Positions 53,466 through 62,183 of a stretch of 64,000 nt of DNA are shown here, piece by piece. Origin of the DNA: Coprousia sp963931435 (GTDB lineage: Bacteria > Actinomycetota > Coriobacteriia > Coriobacteriales > Coriobacteriaceae); contig OZ007012.1 in the NCBI GenBank assembly GCA_963931435.1, forward strand, positions 1,674,001 to 1,738,000. The letters are read 5' to 3'. The position numbers and the translations under genes are program-made. A model generated the notes under the pieces. It was not told the origin of the DNA, ran no database searches, and saw only the letters and a program-made list of their open reading frames with translations. Every line of letters begins with the position of its first letter. The stretch's first letter is position 1.

Positions 53466-56400
53466 TCAAAAGTCTCCGGAATTACCCTTGACTCCTAATA
53501 GCAGGTCTCTCTGGTTCGTCCATTCGAACCCCGCATGAGTCTCATGTCCGTGCAAAGGATTATCTATGTCTCTACTATCGTCATACGTCCACCCATGGAA
53601 GTAGTACGAACCGTCCGGGCTCTGATCGGTCACGAACTCGCCCGACTCGATGACGACGTCAGAGTTGTCGTAGTAGGCTTTCGGGCCTGTCGGGAAGTCA
53701 GTCGTCACGAAATAATGCTGATTTCCACCCGAATACTCATGATGGGCTATGACCCGCACCGGCTCGACGATTGCGCCCGAGAAGCCGTCGTTTTCACCCT
53801 GGCATCCAATGAGCCCCGACCATCTGGCAATCGTTGCTTCAGATTCGGTAGTCTGCGTCCAGTGCAAGAAGTCGCGATCTTCGGTATCTGGCCCGGGAAT
53901 CGAGGAAAACGCCTGGTTGTAGGTATGCCAGACCGCGGCGTACTTCTCCCACGCATCGCTATGCGCCTCGTTCGGCGCCCAGTAGTCCACGCGGTACTCG
54001 AAGCGGGCCTTGTAGATGAGGTTCTGGGTGAGGTCGGCGTCGGTCTGGCTCACGTTGAAGGTGAAGCAGTCAGTATTGGCGGCGGGATTGCCCTCCTGCG
54101 CCCCGCGACTCACGCGGAGCCAGTTGGCGGGATTCGCGTCCTCGTCGGCCTCCTCAGCCGTTGTCGCCTCGCCCGCGTACTGGTACCAGCCGAGGAAGCG
54201 GACGGCCCGGTCCTCGCCGAGCAGCGAGCTCCCTTCGGCGGGCTGCACGCTCAGGATGAGGTCGCCCGTCGAGCTGTCAGTGCACGTCACAGCTGTGCCG
54301 TAGCCAGAGCGCATTGTCAGATCATCGCTGTCATGACCCTCATAGATGACCGAGACGTTCTCATACTGCGAGTAGACCGGGTAGAGGTTCGCCGGCGCGG
54401 TCACGGTGTAGAGGGCGCCCGGCTCCCAGAACGCACCTTGCTCCTTCAGGCTCGCGAGCTCTGCGGAATCGATGGATGCGTAGCCGGAATTCTCGCCTTC
54501 CGTATTCGCCACCGTCGTCCAGCCGATGAGGTTGCCCGTGGTCGTCGCGTTCGTGGTAACGCTCTCCGGCAGAATGATCGTCGCGTTGTAGTCGTACCAG
54601 TCGTTGGTGGTATCCGAATCGCTCTCGCCGCTCGTGTTGACGATTCCACCGTCCACGTCGTGCAGCAGCACCTGGGCCTGGGCGTAGGCAACGTAGAGGT
54701 CGTTGTCGGCATATTCGCCCGTCTGCGGGTTGTCCGGCGTAGCGGGATACTTGACCGTCAGCGTATCGGGCTCGCCGTCGCCGCCTTTGTCCCTCTGCAC
54801 GAGGTATGTATCGCTCAGCAGTCCCACTCCATCGGTCTTGAGCGTGCTGTTCGGCGTGGTGAAGAGGTTATGGTCCTCGGCGATGTCGTTCACCTGCACG
54901 CCGCGCGAGCCGTACCAGCCCATGAAGCGGAAGCCCTGGTTTTGCTCGTCCGCCGCCCAGCTGCTGCCTTCCGGCGCCGTATCGTTCATCTGGTAGGTAA
55001 GCCCGATCTCCTCATCGCCCGCAAGGTAGCCCTGCACCGCGAAGTCATACGGATCGGACGTTTGCCAATCCCAATGCCCGTCGGGCAGGCCGCCATCGTT
55101 CTCAGAGAGCGTCGTCGTCCCGATGGTCACCGAGCCCGAACCCGGGAAATCCATCGTGGCCTTGATGGAGCCGCCGTGCACGGGGATGCCGCGCGTGTAG
55201 TCCATGACCCACTTGTTGTAGTGGTTCTCGTTCCACTCGTCCCCGCTGGCATCCGGCGTGAAGGGATAGCCCACGTTTCGCAGCGTCCCGCCCGCGAAGT
55301 CGAAGCCGCAGCCCTCCCAGAAGTCGCGGTCGGTGTAGCTATCGTCGCGCGGGCCGTAGGCGTCACCGTCGGTGGGGCCGTGTGTGTCCGTGGTCCAGTT
55401 CTGGTAGACGGGAATCTCGTTATCCGTGGCGCTCGCCGAACGCTCGAAGTACGTCTGGTCGAGCGTCACATTGCCGCCACCCACCGACACGATGCCGCCC
55501 ATGTACTTATCGGTCTCGATGATGGGGATGCCCAGCAGCGCGATGTTGTACTGGTAGGAGTGGAGATTGCCGGCGTAGCTCACGCGCTGGATGAGGTTCT
55601 CGCCTGCGCCGTCGGCGCGCACGATGCCCGCGATGCCGCCGGGGTAGGCGCGGCTCACGCCCAGGCCGAGCCCCACGCCGAAGTAGATGGCCGCCTTGCC
55701 GTAAACGTCCGCCGTGGAGTAGCAGTCGATGATCTTGGAGCCCGTGTCCTCGTTCTGCATGCAGCCCACGATGCCGCCCACGAAGACCTCGGAGTAGTTG
55801 GCCACCGAGACCGCCGTCTCGTAGGTACCTTTTACCTCGGCGTATGTGCGGGTCTTGGCACCGTCGTCGCCCTCCACCCACTTGTCCGTCACGCGGCAGT
55901 ACTCGATGATCGCGTCGTTGGCCTGCCCCACCAGTCCGCCCATGTAGAGCGGCTGGCCGCCGAGCGCCGCCACGCCCGCCGTGGAGTTGGTGACCACGCG
56001 ACCGGAACGCATCTCGCAGTTGTAGAGCGCGCAGCCGTTGGCCACGCCCGCGATGGTGCCGCCGGAGATACCCGCGTTGGTGATGAGGTTGAGTACGTTG
56101 TTGGCCGGGACGATGCTCGTGGTGCAGTCCTCGGCCAGGATGTTGAGGAAGAACGTGTCCTGCGCATAGCCCGCCACGAGGCCGCCGCGGTAGGTGGAGC
56201 CCACGTAGCAGTCCTTGAAGTTGATGTTCTTGATGGTGGCGTCGTTCACCCAGCCGAAGAAGCCGTTGTCCATCTGGAGCTGGAGACCGTCGCGCTCGTT
56301 CGTGAAGTTGCTGAGCGTGTGACCGTTACCGTCGAAGGTACCCGAGAAGCGCTGGTCCTCGGAACCCACGGTGTAGGCGTGGGTGTCGTTGTTGACCCGG

Positions 56401-56783
56401 CCCCAATCGACCCCGGAGAAATCGATGTCGGAATCGAGCACCACAAGGTAGCCGTCGAAGGTATGCTCACGCGAGGCCTGTGCGAAATAGTACCAGCCCG
56501 ACGCCGCCTCATGGCTGTTCGGGTTATTGGGGAACGCATTGTAGATGCGATAGTACCCCGTGCCGCGAGTGTTGCCCTCCGCGCTCTTATCGACCCACTC
56601 GAAGCCGGGCTTATCTTCCACGCCCTCCAGCCGGTTCTGATAGTACTCGCCCGGCGCCAGAGGCTCCGCCGCCCATGCCGCAGACGATGCTGCCGCAACC
56701 CCAGCGAACACGACCAACAGTGCGGCCATCACGGAAAGGATCGCCCGTAGGCGAGCTGCGTATATGGTGCGTTTCATCTTCAT
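53466..56783 (-). CDS. 5' part of IS-disrupted giant surface protein
   Basis: 1,105 residues to a TGA just inside the IS. ATG at 56783 follows GGGGAG. Signal peptide (about 1-37, AAWAAEP), then a GLUG/beta-helix-like region (about 110-450: FSGTFDGNGHTLSNF, GLVAGYAQDTFFLNI, GGLVGQANDAIIEYCRV, GIVGCMQNEDTGSKIIDCYST), then several Listeria-Bacteroides-like modules (FRFMGWYGSRG, LIGWTTVANTEG, FLGWYQYAGE). The natural frame continues from D1104 into the 3' part for a total of about 1,948 residues. The truncated product keeps its export signal and could still be secreted, but no anchor is visible. Confidence 0.88.
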   Translation of the reverse strand: MKMKRTIYAARLRAILSVMAALLVVFAGVAAASSAAWAAEPLAPGEYYQNRLEGVEDKPGFEWVDKSAEGNTRGTGYYRIYNAFPNNPNSHEAASGWYYFAQASREHTFDGYLVVLDSDIDFSGVDWGRVNNDTHAYTVGSEDQRFSGTFDGNGHTLSNFTNERDGLQLQMDNGFFGWVNDATIKNINFKDCYVGSTYRGGLVAGYAQDTFFLNILAEDCTTSIVPANNVLNLITNAGISGGTIAGVANGCALYNCEMRSGRVVTNSTAGVAALGGQPLYMGGLVGQANDAIIEYCRVTDKWVEGDDGAKTRTYAEVKGTYETAVSVANYSEVFVGGIVGCMQNEDTGSKIIDCYSTADVYGKAAIYFGVGLGLGVSRAYPGGIAGIVRADGAGENLIQRVSYAGNLHSYQYNIALLGIPIIETDKYMGGIVSVGGGNVTLDQTYFERSASATDNEIPVYQNWTTDTHGPTDGDAYGPRDDSYTDRDFWEGCGFDFAGGTLRNVGYPFTPDASGDEWNENHYNKWVMDYTRGIPVHGGSIKATMDFPGSGSVTIGTTTLSENDGGLPDGHWDWQTSDPYDFAVQGYLAGDEEIGLTYQMNDTAPEGSSWAADEQNQGFRFMGWYGSRGVQVNDIAEDHNLFTTPNSTLKTDGVGLLSDTYLVQRDKGGDGEPDTLTVKYPATPDNPQTGEYADNDLYVAYAQAQVLLHDVDGGIVNTSGESDSDTTNDWYDYNATIILPESVTTNATTTGNLIGWTTVANTEGENSGYASIDSAELASLKEQGAFWEPGALYTVTAPANLYPVYSQYENVSVIYEGHDSDDLTMRSGYGTAVTCTDSSTGDLILSVQPAEGSSLLGEDRAVRFLGWYQYAGEATTAEEADEDANPANWLRVSRGAQEGNPAANTDCFTFNVSQTDADLTQNLIYKARFEYRVDYWAPNEAHSDAWEKYAAVWHTYNQAFSSIPGPDTEDRDFLHWTQTTESEATIARWSGLIGCQGENDGFSGAIVEPVRVIAHHEYSGGNQHYFVTTDFPTGPKAYYDNSDVVIESGEFVTDQSPDGSYYFHGWTYDDSRDIDNPLHGHETHAGFEWTNQRDLLLGVKGNSGDF

Positions 56784-56788
56784 CTGCC

Positions 56789-57448
56789 CTACTCCCCTGC
56801 TTCCTCGGAATCGGGCCATCCCTGGGCCGTGAGCGCCGTGGTGCCAGCCGCCTGGTTGTCGGCTTGCACGCCCTGCGCGTCGATGGTCAGCTCAAAGCTG
56901 CCGTCGGAACCCGTGAGCGTGTAGTAATCGCCCGTGAACTCGAGCGCGCTCATGAGCTCGGCGGTGGTGCTCGCCTCCCCCTCGGCGGTGACGACGCTGT
57001 TGTAGTAGTACCAGCCGTCGGCGGGGTTGTAGGTCCACGCGTTGGCACCCTCGCCGATATTTATGGTGTAGTCCACGTGCGCGTCCACCGCCGCGCCCGT
57101 GCTTACGTGGCCGTCGGCGGTCTGGGCGACCATGACGGGACGCACGCGCACGAACAGGTCGTTGGCGCCTACGTTCTCGATGCGCACGATGCGGCTGATC
57201 CGACCCTGGTCGGCGCGGACCGCTTGACCCTCCTCCACGGGCACCTCGCCCTGGGCGGTCGCTTCGGTCTCCTGGATGCGCAGGCGCACGTTGCCGAAGG
57301 TGAGCACGTTGTCCGCCGTCGCGCGCTGCGTGGTAAACGCAAGTGTGCCGAACGCCCCCACCAGCGCGAGGACGGCCAGCACCATGAGCGACAGCGCCCG
57401 GCGACGGCGGGGCTCACGCGATGTTTGTGCTTCGTGTCGAGCTGCCAT
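56789..57448 (-). CDS. SipW-dependent-type exported protein
   Basis: 219 residues. Short basic N-terminus (REPRRRRA), signal helix (LMVLAVLALVGAFGTLAFTT) and NVLTFGNVRLRI directly after it, the pattern of TasA/camelysin-like SipW substrates. The body (ISRIVRIENVGANDLFVRVRPVM) is beta-rich. ATG 57448 has AAGGAAG upstream. It is followed after 5 bp by the giant gene, so they are coupled. Likely a fibre or surface-layer subunit (inference). Confidence 0.85.
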   Translation of the reverse strand: MAARHEAQTSREPRRRRALSLMVLAVLALVGAFGTLAFTTQRATADNVLTFGNVRLRIQETEATAQGEVPVEEGQAVRADQGRISRIVRIENVGANDLFVRVRPVMVAQTADGHVSTGAAVDAHVDYTINIGEGANAWTYNPADGWYYYNSVVTAEGEASTTAELMSALEFTGDYYTLTGSDGSFELTIDAQGVQADNQAAGTTALTAQGWPDSEEAGE

Positions 57449-57636
57449 GTGAACTTCCTTCTTGAGCGGTGCGGCGGGCACGAGCTCCCGCTTGTGCAGA
57501 GCGGTACCGGCAACCGCGGGCGCGGAGCCCAAGATGCCGGCACCGGTCTGCACGCGCCCCCGGCACCCAGCCCGCAGCAAACGACTGCCGCAGGCTGGAT
57601 GCCATGCTCGGGCGCAGAGCCCCGGTGGTATCGGGG

Positions 57637-58437
57637 TTATGCGGAGGCCTTGAGACCCTCGGCCCACGCGATCGCGGCGTTGAGGGCAGCGGTCGCAGAG
57701 CCCTCGCCATCGCCCTCGACACCGGCCTTGGAGCCGTAGATGAAGGCGTAGACGGTCACGTTGGGGGTCTCGACGATGTGCTCGCCGTTGCCATCGGGGA
57801 TGGTGATGGTCTCGAAGAGCTCACCGGTGTAGACGTTGGTTCCCGGTGTCGCCTCTGCGGCGGACAGGGTCTGCGGAGTGCTGTTGGGGCTGTCGCCCAC
57901 GTACATGAAGAGGCCGTCGACGTAGGTATCTTCTTCCGGAGCGCCGGCACCCTTGCTCGGAGTCGGGGTCACAACCTGGCTTCCGTTATCGCCCTCGATG
58001 TTGTTATCCGTCACGGCCTTCCACTGGTGCTCAATGGTGAAGTACGGGCCGTACTGGGCAACGCTCTCCTCACTCTCAACCGCGTTGTTCTTCACGTAGA
58101 TGAAGACGTACGGATCCACGCTGCCCGCCGCGACGCCCACGTTGGGGTTCTTGGCAACCGGGTCGCCGGGGATGAACTGCTTGTTGTTCACCCACTCGGT
58201 CTCGGTGAGGAAGCCGTCGGGTTCCGTGCTGCTGGGATCTTCCTTCTCATCCTCATCATCGGGCGTACCCGGATTATCCGGATTCGGCTCCTTCGACGGC
58301 TTATCGAACGTGCCCACGGTAAATGTGTTGGTAGCCTGATCTTGAGCGGTCATCCACGCGATGGTGCCGCCCACGACGAGCGCCACCAGCAGCACGGCGA
58401 GTGCCCCGATGAGGAGAGGTTTCTTGTTTCTTTTCAT
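57637..58437 (-). CDS. SipW-dependent-type exported protein with acidic spacer
   Basis: 266 residues. MKRNKKPLLIG, a helix (ALAVLLVALVVGGTIAWMTA) and DQATNTFTVGTFDKPS give a textbook SipW-dependent signal. A Pro/Asp/Glu spacer (about 45-75) precedes the beta-rich body. ATG 58437 is chosen over 58443 because AAGGAAGG is then 8 nt away. It follows sipW by 57 bp, and the 188-bp gap after it shows nothing I can identify. Confidence 0.88.
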   Translation of the reverse strand: MKRNKKPLLIGALAVLLVALVVGGTIAWMTAQDQATNTFTVGTFDKPSKEPNPDNPGTPDDEDEKEDPSSTEPDGFLTETEWVNNKQFIPGDPVAKNPNVGVAAGSVDPYVFIYVKNNAVESEESVAQYGPYFTIEHQWKAVTDNNIEGDNGSQVVTPTPSKGAGAPEEDTYVDGLFMYVGDSPNSTPQTLSAAEATPGTNVYTGELFETITIPDGNGEHIVETPNVTVYAFIYGSKAGVEGDGEGSATAALNAAIAWAEGLKASA

Positions 58438-58494
58438 CTGCATATCCTTCCTTTCCTAAGGATTCTCGCCTGCGTGCTCGGTACGCCGCAGGCC

Positions 58495-59022
58495 CTACCG
58501 CCTTAGATGCCTGCCGGCGGCGGGCGCGCTCTCCTCGGCATCCCGACCGGCAAGCACGATCAGGGCGACCACGATGACCACCCCAGCGATAACCACGAAT
58601 GCCCCGGTGGGCGACGTGACGAACGCGCTCACGTACCCAAGCACGGGGATGCACGCCACCGGAACCCCGATGACGCGCGAGAAGGGGACCGGCTCCGCAT
58701 CGTGCAGCAGCGAGCCGTCCGCCGCCTTGTTGTTGATACCTTGCGTGCGGATGAGATGCGCATCCGCGTCTACCTCGTATGCCTGGTGCGTTGCCACCTG
58801 CCCCGCGCCGTTCTCGAACGTCACCGCGTCACCGGGCTGGATGTCCGCCGGGTCGACGTCTTGCACATAGATGAGCGACCCTACGGGATACTGGGGTTCC
58901 ATGCTCGCCGAGAGCACAGCGAACGGCGTCAAGCCAACAAGGCGCACCCCGACGAACGCAATCGCGAGCGCTGCAAGCGCCACGATGAGCACCCATGACA
59001 CGATGTTCACGATTGGCTTCAT
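58495..59022 (-). CDS. sipW: SipW-type signal peptidase I (S26B)
   Basis: 175 residues with an N-terminal helix, the nucleophile in LSASMEPQYPVGS (Ser40), His79 in ATHQ replacing the Lys of bacterial type I peptidases, the conserved GDAVTF, VIGVPV and a C-terminal helix. This ER/archaeal-like type cleaves TasA-type precursors in Bacillus. Its place at the head of a run of SipW-type substrates supports that role here. Ribosome site GAGGGGGAGG directly precedes ATG. An 8-bp poly-C tract and a promoter lie upstream. Confidence 0.9.
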   Translation of the reverse strand: MKPIVNIVSWVLIVALAALAIAFVGVRLVGLTPFAVLSASMEPQYPVGSLIYVQDVDPADIQPGDAVTFENGAGQVATHQAYEVDADAHLIRTQGINNKAADGSLLHDAEPVPFSRVIGVPVACIPVLGYVSAFVTSPTGAFVVIAGVVIVVALIVLAGRDAEESAPAAGRHLRR

Positions 59023-59069
59023 GCCTCCCCCTCGCCGGAACGCACCGCCCTGTTCGAAACATCTTGTGA

Positions 59070-59126
59070 GGGGGGGGTACGTTTCCGATATAAGAAATGA
59101 TATGGAAGCCTGCCCCTCCCCGTCAA
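59070..59126 (-). promoter_or_regulatory. sipW promoter with poly-C tract in the leader
   Basis: TTGACG (59121-59126) and TATCAT (59097-59102) are 18 bp apart on the minus strand. Between them and the sipW start is a run of eight C (59070-59077), a slippage-prone tract that could change mRNA leader length. Confidence 0.55.
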
Positions 59127-59304
59127 TAATGGATTTGCGCCGTTTTCCGGCCGCGGCAGTGCGGCGGCAAGCGTCAGCGCGTCACCCGTCGCATAGACGA
59201 AGCGCGCATCCACCCGCGCGCTCAACGCGACGCGTCGCGCCGAGTATGGGAGGCGTCTGTCCACGGGAGCCGGACGAACCGGCTCGGAAGCGAAGGAGGA
59301 GCAT

Positions 59305-59560
59305 ATGCCCGAAAAGAGGAAGATGTCGGCGGCGGGATCTGTGCGAGGCTTGTGCGCCACGGGGGGCGCCGTAGGGCTGGTGCCCGGCACGGGGCCGTCT
59401 GCCGCGCGATGGCCGCGGAGCTGGGCAGGGTCTCCTCGGCCGTGTTGAACGAGGTCGCCGCGCATCGCTTCGCAGTCCGCCGGGGGTGGGACGGGGCAAG
59501 CCCGCCGGGCAGAGAGCGGCGCCCCTGTGCCAAGCCTATACCTGTGATGGCGCTGGTCCG
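59305..59560 (+). pseudogene. Possible degraded transposase HTH fragment (IS30-like)
   Basis: A good ribosome site (GAAGGAGGAG) starts MPEKRKMSAAG at 59305; the more family-like segment, CRAMAAELGRVSSAVLNEVAAHRF, is in another frame (59352 on). The latter resembles the N-terminal HTH of IS30-type transposases. The frame break and missing catalytic part suggest a remnant. The match is weak. The rest of 59127-59697 holds one hairpin and an imperfect repeat (GCCAAGCC-ATACC, twice), and nothing more. Confidence 0.3.
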
Positions 59561-59615
59561 TCGGCGTCCTTGCAGGCGTGGCGCACGCTGCCAAGCCCAT
59601 ACCGGCGAGGACGAT

Positions 59616-59649
59616 GCGGGGAAGGAGGCGTTGTTGCCCCCTTCCCCGC
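59616..59649. terminator. Hairpin downstream of the PadR operon
   Basis: GCGGGGAAGG (59616-59625) pairs with CCTTCCCCGC (59640-59649), 49 bp past the membrane-protein stop. No T-run follows on the minus strand, so this is a weak call. Confidence 0.4.
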
Positions 59650-59697
59650 GTTCGCCTACGTGTGTTTATAATTACCCCTAGGGTGAATATACATTCG

Positions 59698-60807
59698 TTA
59701 GTCGATTTCGGCGAGCTCCATTTGGCGATCGAAGAAGCCCTGGTTCATGACCGTGTTGCGAACGTTGTCCCAGGTTTCAGGTGTGGAGTAGACGGAGGAA
59801 CCGAGGGTCGTCACCACGTCCGCGCTCATCTGCGCCACGCCGGACTCGAAGGTCTGGCGCTGGAACACGTAGCGTTCTGCGTCGTGTGCGGCATCGAACT
59901 CGTCGCGCAGGCTCACGCTAACCGTCTGCACATCCGGGCACGTCGCGAACACGGCCGCCACGTTGTATGCGACGGCGCAGTCGACGGCGTCACTCTCGTA
60001 GCGCTCGGAGATGCCCTCGTAGGACACGTTGAGCGTCGAGGCGTTGGATGCGGCGAACGAGACAGACGCCGCGTTGCCGCCCAGCGGGAGCTCCGCGAGG
60101 AGCTGCACTGGGTCGCCTCCCTGGGCAGCCGTCGTCTGCAGCGCCTCCACCGGGCTACCCTGGACCTCGTCGAGGAGGGCGACCGACGCCTCGTACTCAA
60201 GCGGCTCGTCCTGGTCGAGGTATTCGCGGCCGGGCGCCGGCACAGTCCTGGACGCGACGTCTTGCGTGGCGGAGCTGTCCGCGCCCTGGCTGCCGTCCGC
60301 CTGCGCGGCAGGCTCGGTCGACGGCGCCGCATCGCGCTGTTCCTCGCGCCACTGCTGCTCTGCGCGGGCCTCCGCTGCATCCTCGGCCCGGTCGAGCGCC
60401 GGCTCGAGCGCAAAGTTCCACACGAGCGCAAGGAGGATGAACGCCGCGAGCACGCCGCCGACGATTGCCGTGATCTTTCCCCGCGACCGCTTCGACGCGC
60501 TCGCCTCAGGCGCGGCGGCCGTTGGCGTGTCCGCAGGCTCCGCACCCTCGGCAACCATAGCCGCAGAGCGCCCCGCCGCCGCATCAACATCCGCCGCCGC
60601 GACGTCCTCCACGCCTGCGAACTCCTCGATGCTCGGCACGCTCGCCTTCGTCTTCTCGAGCGCCTCCGCCTCGTCCATACCGCCCGCGACGTAGTCCTCG
60701 TAGCGTGCCACGAGGTTGCCGTAGATCTCTTCCTTCAGCTCGATGTTCTCAGAAGTGAGCACCCGGCCTTCAAAGAGGTGCTCGACATATATGCGAAGCT
60801 CGTTCAT
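59698..60807 (-). CDS. PadR-linked single-pass membrane protein
   Basis: 369 residues. The cytoplasmic N-terminus (MNELRIYVEHLFEG, MDEAEALEKTKASVPSIEEF) resembles the DUF1700/DUF1129-like heads found next to PadR regulators. One helix (about 112-133) leads to an Ala/Gln/Asp-rich spacer and an outside domain of about 190 residues that I do not recognise. The start overlaps the padR stop (ATGA), so it is co-translated with the regulator and probably controlled by it. Confidence 0.8.
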   Translation of the reverse strand: MNELRIYVEHLFEGRVLTSENIELKEEIYGNLVARYEDYVAGGMDEAEALEKTKASVPSIEEFAGVEDVAAADVDAAAGRSAAMVAEGAEPADTPTAAAPEASASKRSRGKITAIVGGVLAAFILLALVWNFALEPALDRAEDAAEARAEQQWREEQRDAAPSTEPAAQADGSQGADSSATQDVASRTVPAPGREYLDQDEPLEYEASVALLDEVQGSPVEALQTTAAQGGDPVQLLAELPLGGNAASVSFAASNASTLNVSYEGISERYESDAVDCAVAYNVAAVFATCPDVQTVSVSLRDEFDAAHDAERYVFQRQTFESGVAQMSADVVTTLGSSVYSTPETWDNVRNTVMNQGFFDRQMELAEID

Positions 60808-61154
60808 CGGTCTCCCCCGTCCTGTTTCAGCAGCCTGTCGATAATCCGGCGCACACGCACCCAGCGCTCCGTCGCCTCGTCGAGCTCAAGCTCGCCGCTC
60901 GGTGTCACGCGATAATACTTGCGCCGCGCCCCCTGCGTCTCGTCGCCCCAGTAGCTTTCCACATAGCCCTGCCCTTCCAGGCGCTTGAGGCTCGTGTACA
61001 GCGACGGCTCCTTCATCTCGTATTCGCCGTTGCTGGCCGAGGCGATATCCTTGAGAATCTCGTAGCCGTAGCTGTCCCCATCCTTGAGGGTGCAGAGGAT
61101 GATCGCATCGATGTTCCCCCGGATCAGGTCGCTTACCGCATCTCGTGTGGACAT
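60804..61154 (-). CDS. PadR family transcriptional regulator
   Basis: 116 residues with a winged HTH (GYEILKDIASASNGEYEMKEPSLYTSLKRLEGQGYVESYW, GARRKYYRVTPSGE) of the short PadR subfamily. It usually represses its own operon with a membrane partner. A matching palindrome sits in the promoter upstream. Confidence 0.92.
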   Translation of the reverse strand: MSTRDAVSDLIRGNIDAIILCTLKDGDSYGYEILKDIASASNGEYEMKEPSLYTSLKRLEGQGYVESYWGDETQGARRKYYRVTPSGELELDEATERWVRVRRIIDRLLKQDGGDR

Positions 61155-61210
61155 ACCGTCACCTCCCTGGTGCCAGCCCTGCGGGCGTCATGCCGCCCGT
61201 CGTTAGCGCC

Positions 61211-61239
61211 ACTGTAACACATACTACTATGTGTGTCGA
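61211..61239 (-). promoter_or_regulatory. padR promoter with operator in the spacer
   Basis: -35 TCGACA (61234-61239), 17 bp, -10 TACAGT (61211-61216) on the minus strand. The spacer is the palindrome ACACATA-CTAC-TATGTGT (61217-61234), a typical PadR-type site, so autorepression is likely. Confidence 0.75.
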
Positions 61240-61290
61240 TATACTTTTTGAGAAATGTATCTTACGCGTCACGCCCGCCGCCGCTTCAAA

Positions 61291-61323
61291 CAAAAAAGCC
61301 GGCTCCCGAAGGAACCGGCTTTG
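61291..61323 (-). terminator. Intrinsic terminator of rplK-rplA
   Basis: On the minus strand AAGCCGGTTCC, loop TTCG, GGAGCCGGCTT, then TTTTGTTTG, about 45 bp past the rplA stop. It is a strong rho-independent signal. Confidence 0.9.
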
Positions 61324-61367
61324 CACAGCTGAAATGAGCTACGGAGCAACCCGCAGCCGCTGCGTGC

Positions 61368-62075
61368 CTACTCCGCCATGAAGTTGCGCGTCACGGACGA
61401 GTCGACCTTGACGCCGGGGCCCATGGTGGAGGAAAGGGAGATGCTCTTCACATAGCGGCCCTTGGCGGAAGCCGGCTTGACGCGCAGCAGCTCGGTGTAG
61501 AGCGCGGCGTAGTTCTCGACGAGCTTCTCGGCATCGAAGGAGACCTTGCCCACCGGCACGTGGCAGATGCCGTAGCGGTCGGCACGGTACTCGACGCGAC
61601 CGGCCTTGAGCTCGGAGACCATCTTGGCGACGTCCATGGTCACGGTGCCCAGCTTGGGGTTGGGCATGAGGCCACGGGGACCGAGGATCTTACCGATGCG
61701 GCCGACCTTGGCCATCATGTTCGGGGTGGCGATGGCGGCATCGAAGTTGATCTCGCCGGCCTGGATCTGGGCCACGAGGTCATCGGAGCCGATCACATCG
61801 GCGCCGGCCTCCTCGGCCTCGCGCGCCTTCTCGCCCTCGGCGAAGACGGCCACACGGACCGACTTGCCCGTGCCGTGCGGCAGCGAGATGGAGCCGCGGA
61901 TGTTCTGATCGGCCTTGCGGGTATCGACGCCCAGACGGAAATGGGCCTCGACGGTCTCGTCAAACTTGGCCGGAGCGACCTCCTTGACGAGCTTGACTGC
62001 CTCGAGCGGGGTGTAGAGCTTGAACTTCTCGACCTTCTCCGCAGCGGCGCGGAAGTTCTTTCCATGCTTCGGCAT
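61368..62075 (-). CDS. rplA: 50S ribosomal protein L1
   Basis: 235 residues, usual length. Full L1 signature: MPKHGKNFRAA at the start, KILGPRGLMPNPKLGTV in the centre, GKVSFDAEKL and KGRYVKSISLSSTMGPGVKVD near the end. It binds 23S rRNA at the L1 stalk. Start 62075 follows AGGAGG. Confidence 0.98.
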   Translation of the reverse strand: MPKHGKNFRAAAEKVEKFKLYTPLEAVKLVKEVAPAKFDETVEAHFRLGVDTRKADQNIRGSISLPHGTGKSVRVAVFAEGEKAREAEEAGADVIGSDDLVAQIQAGEINFDAAIATPNMMAKVGRIGKILGPRGLMPNPKLGTVTMDVAKMVSELKAGRVEYRADRYGICHVPVGKVSFDAEKLVENYAALYTELLRVKPASAKGRYVKSISLSSTMGPGVKVDSSVTRNFMAE

Positions 62076-62183
62076 GTTGCTACCTCCTGTGGTCAACGGG
62101 CGCTCGGCCCTCCCACATCGACGCGTGCCCTATTGCACGCTTGAGCGCCGCCGCCCGGATGGCGACGGCGCGGGAACACGAAT

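Larger units (their letters stand above)
51955..53472 (+). mobile_element. IS110-family insertion sequence
   Basis: About 1,518 bp, holding one DEDD transposase. The edges are inferred from reading-frame restoration: AAGT at 51953-51956 and at 53470-53473 is shared, and removing one copy plus the interior rejoins the host frame exactly. Inside the ends is a perfect 24-bp inverted repeat (52003-52026 and 53423-53446), the right arm beginning directly after the transposase stop. The left non-coding end is about 247 bp and the right only about 50 bp. No target duplication beyond the shared 4 bases is seen, as expected for this family. Confidence 0.88.
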
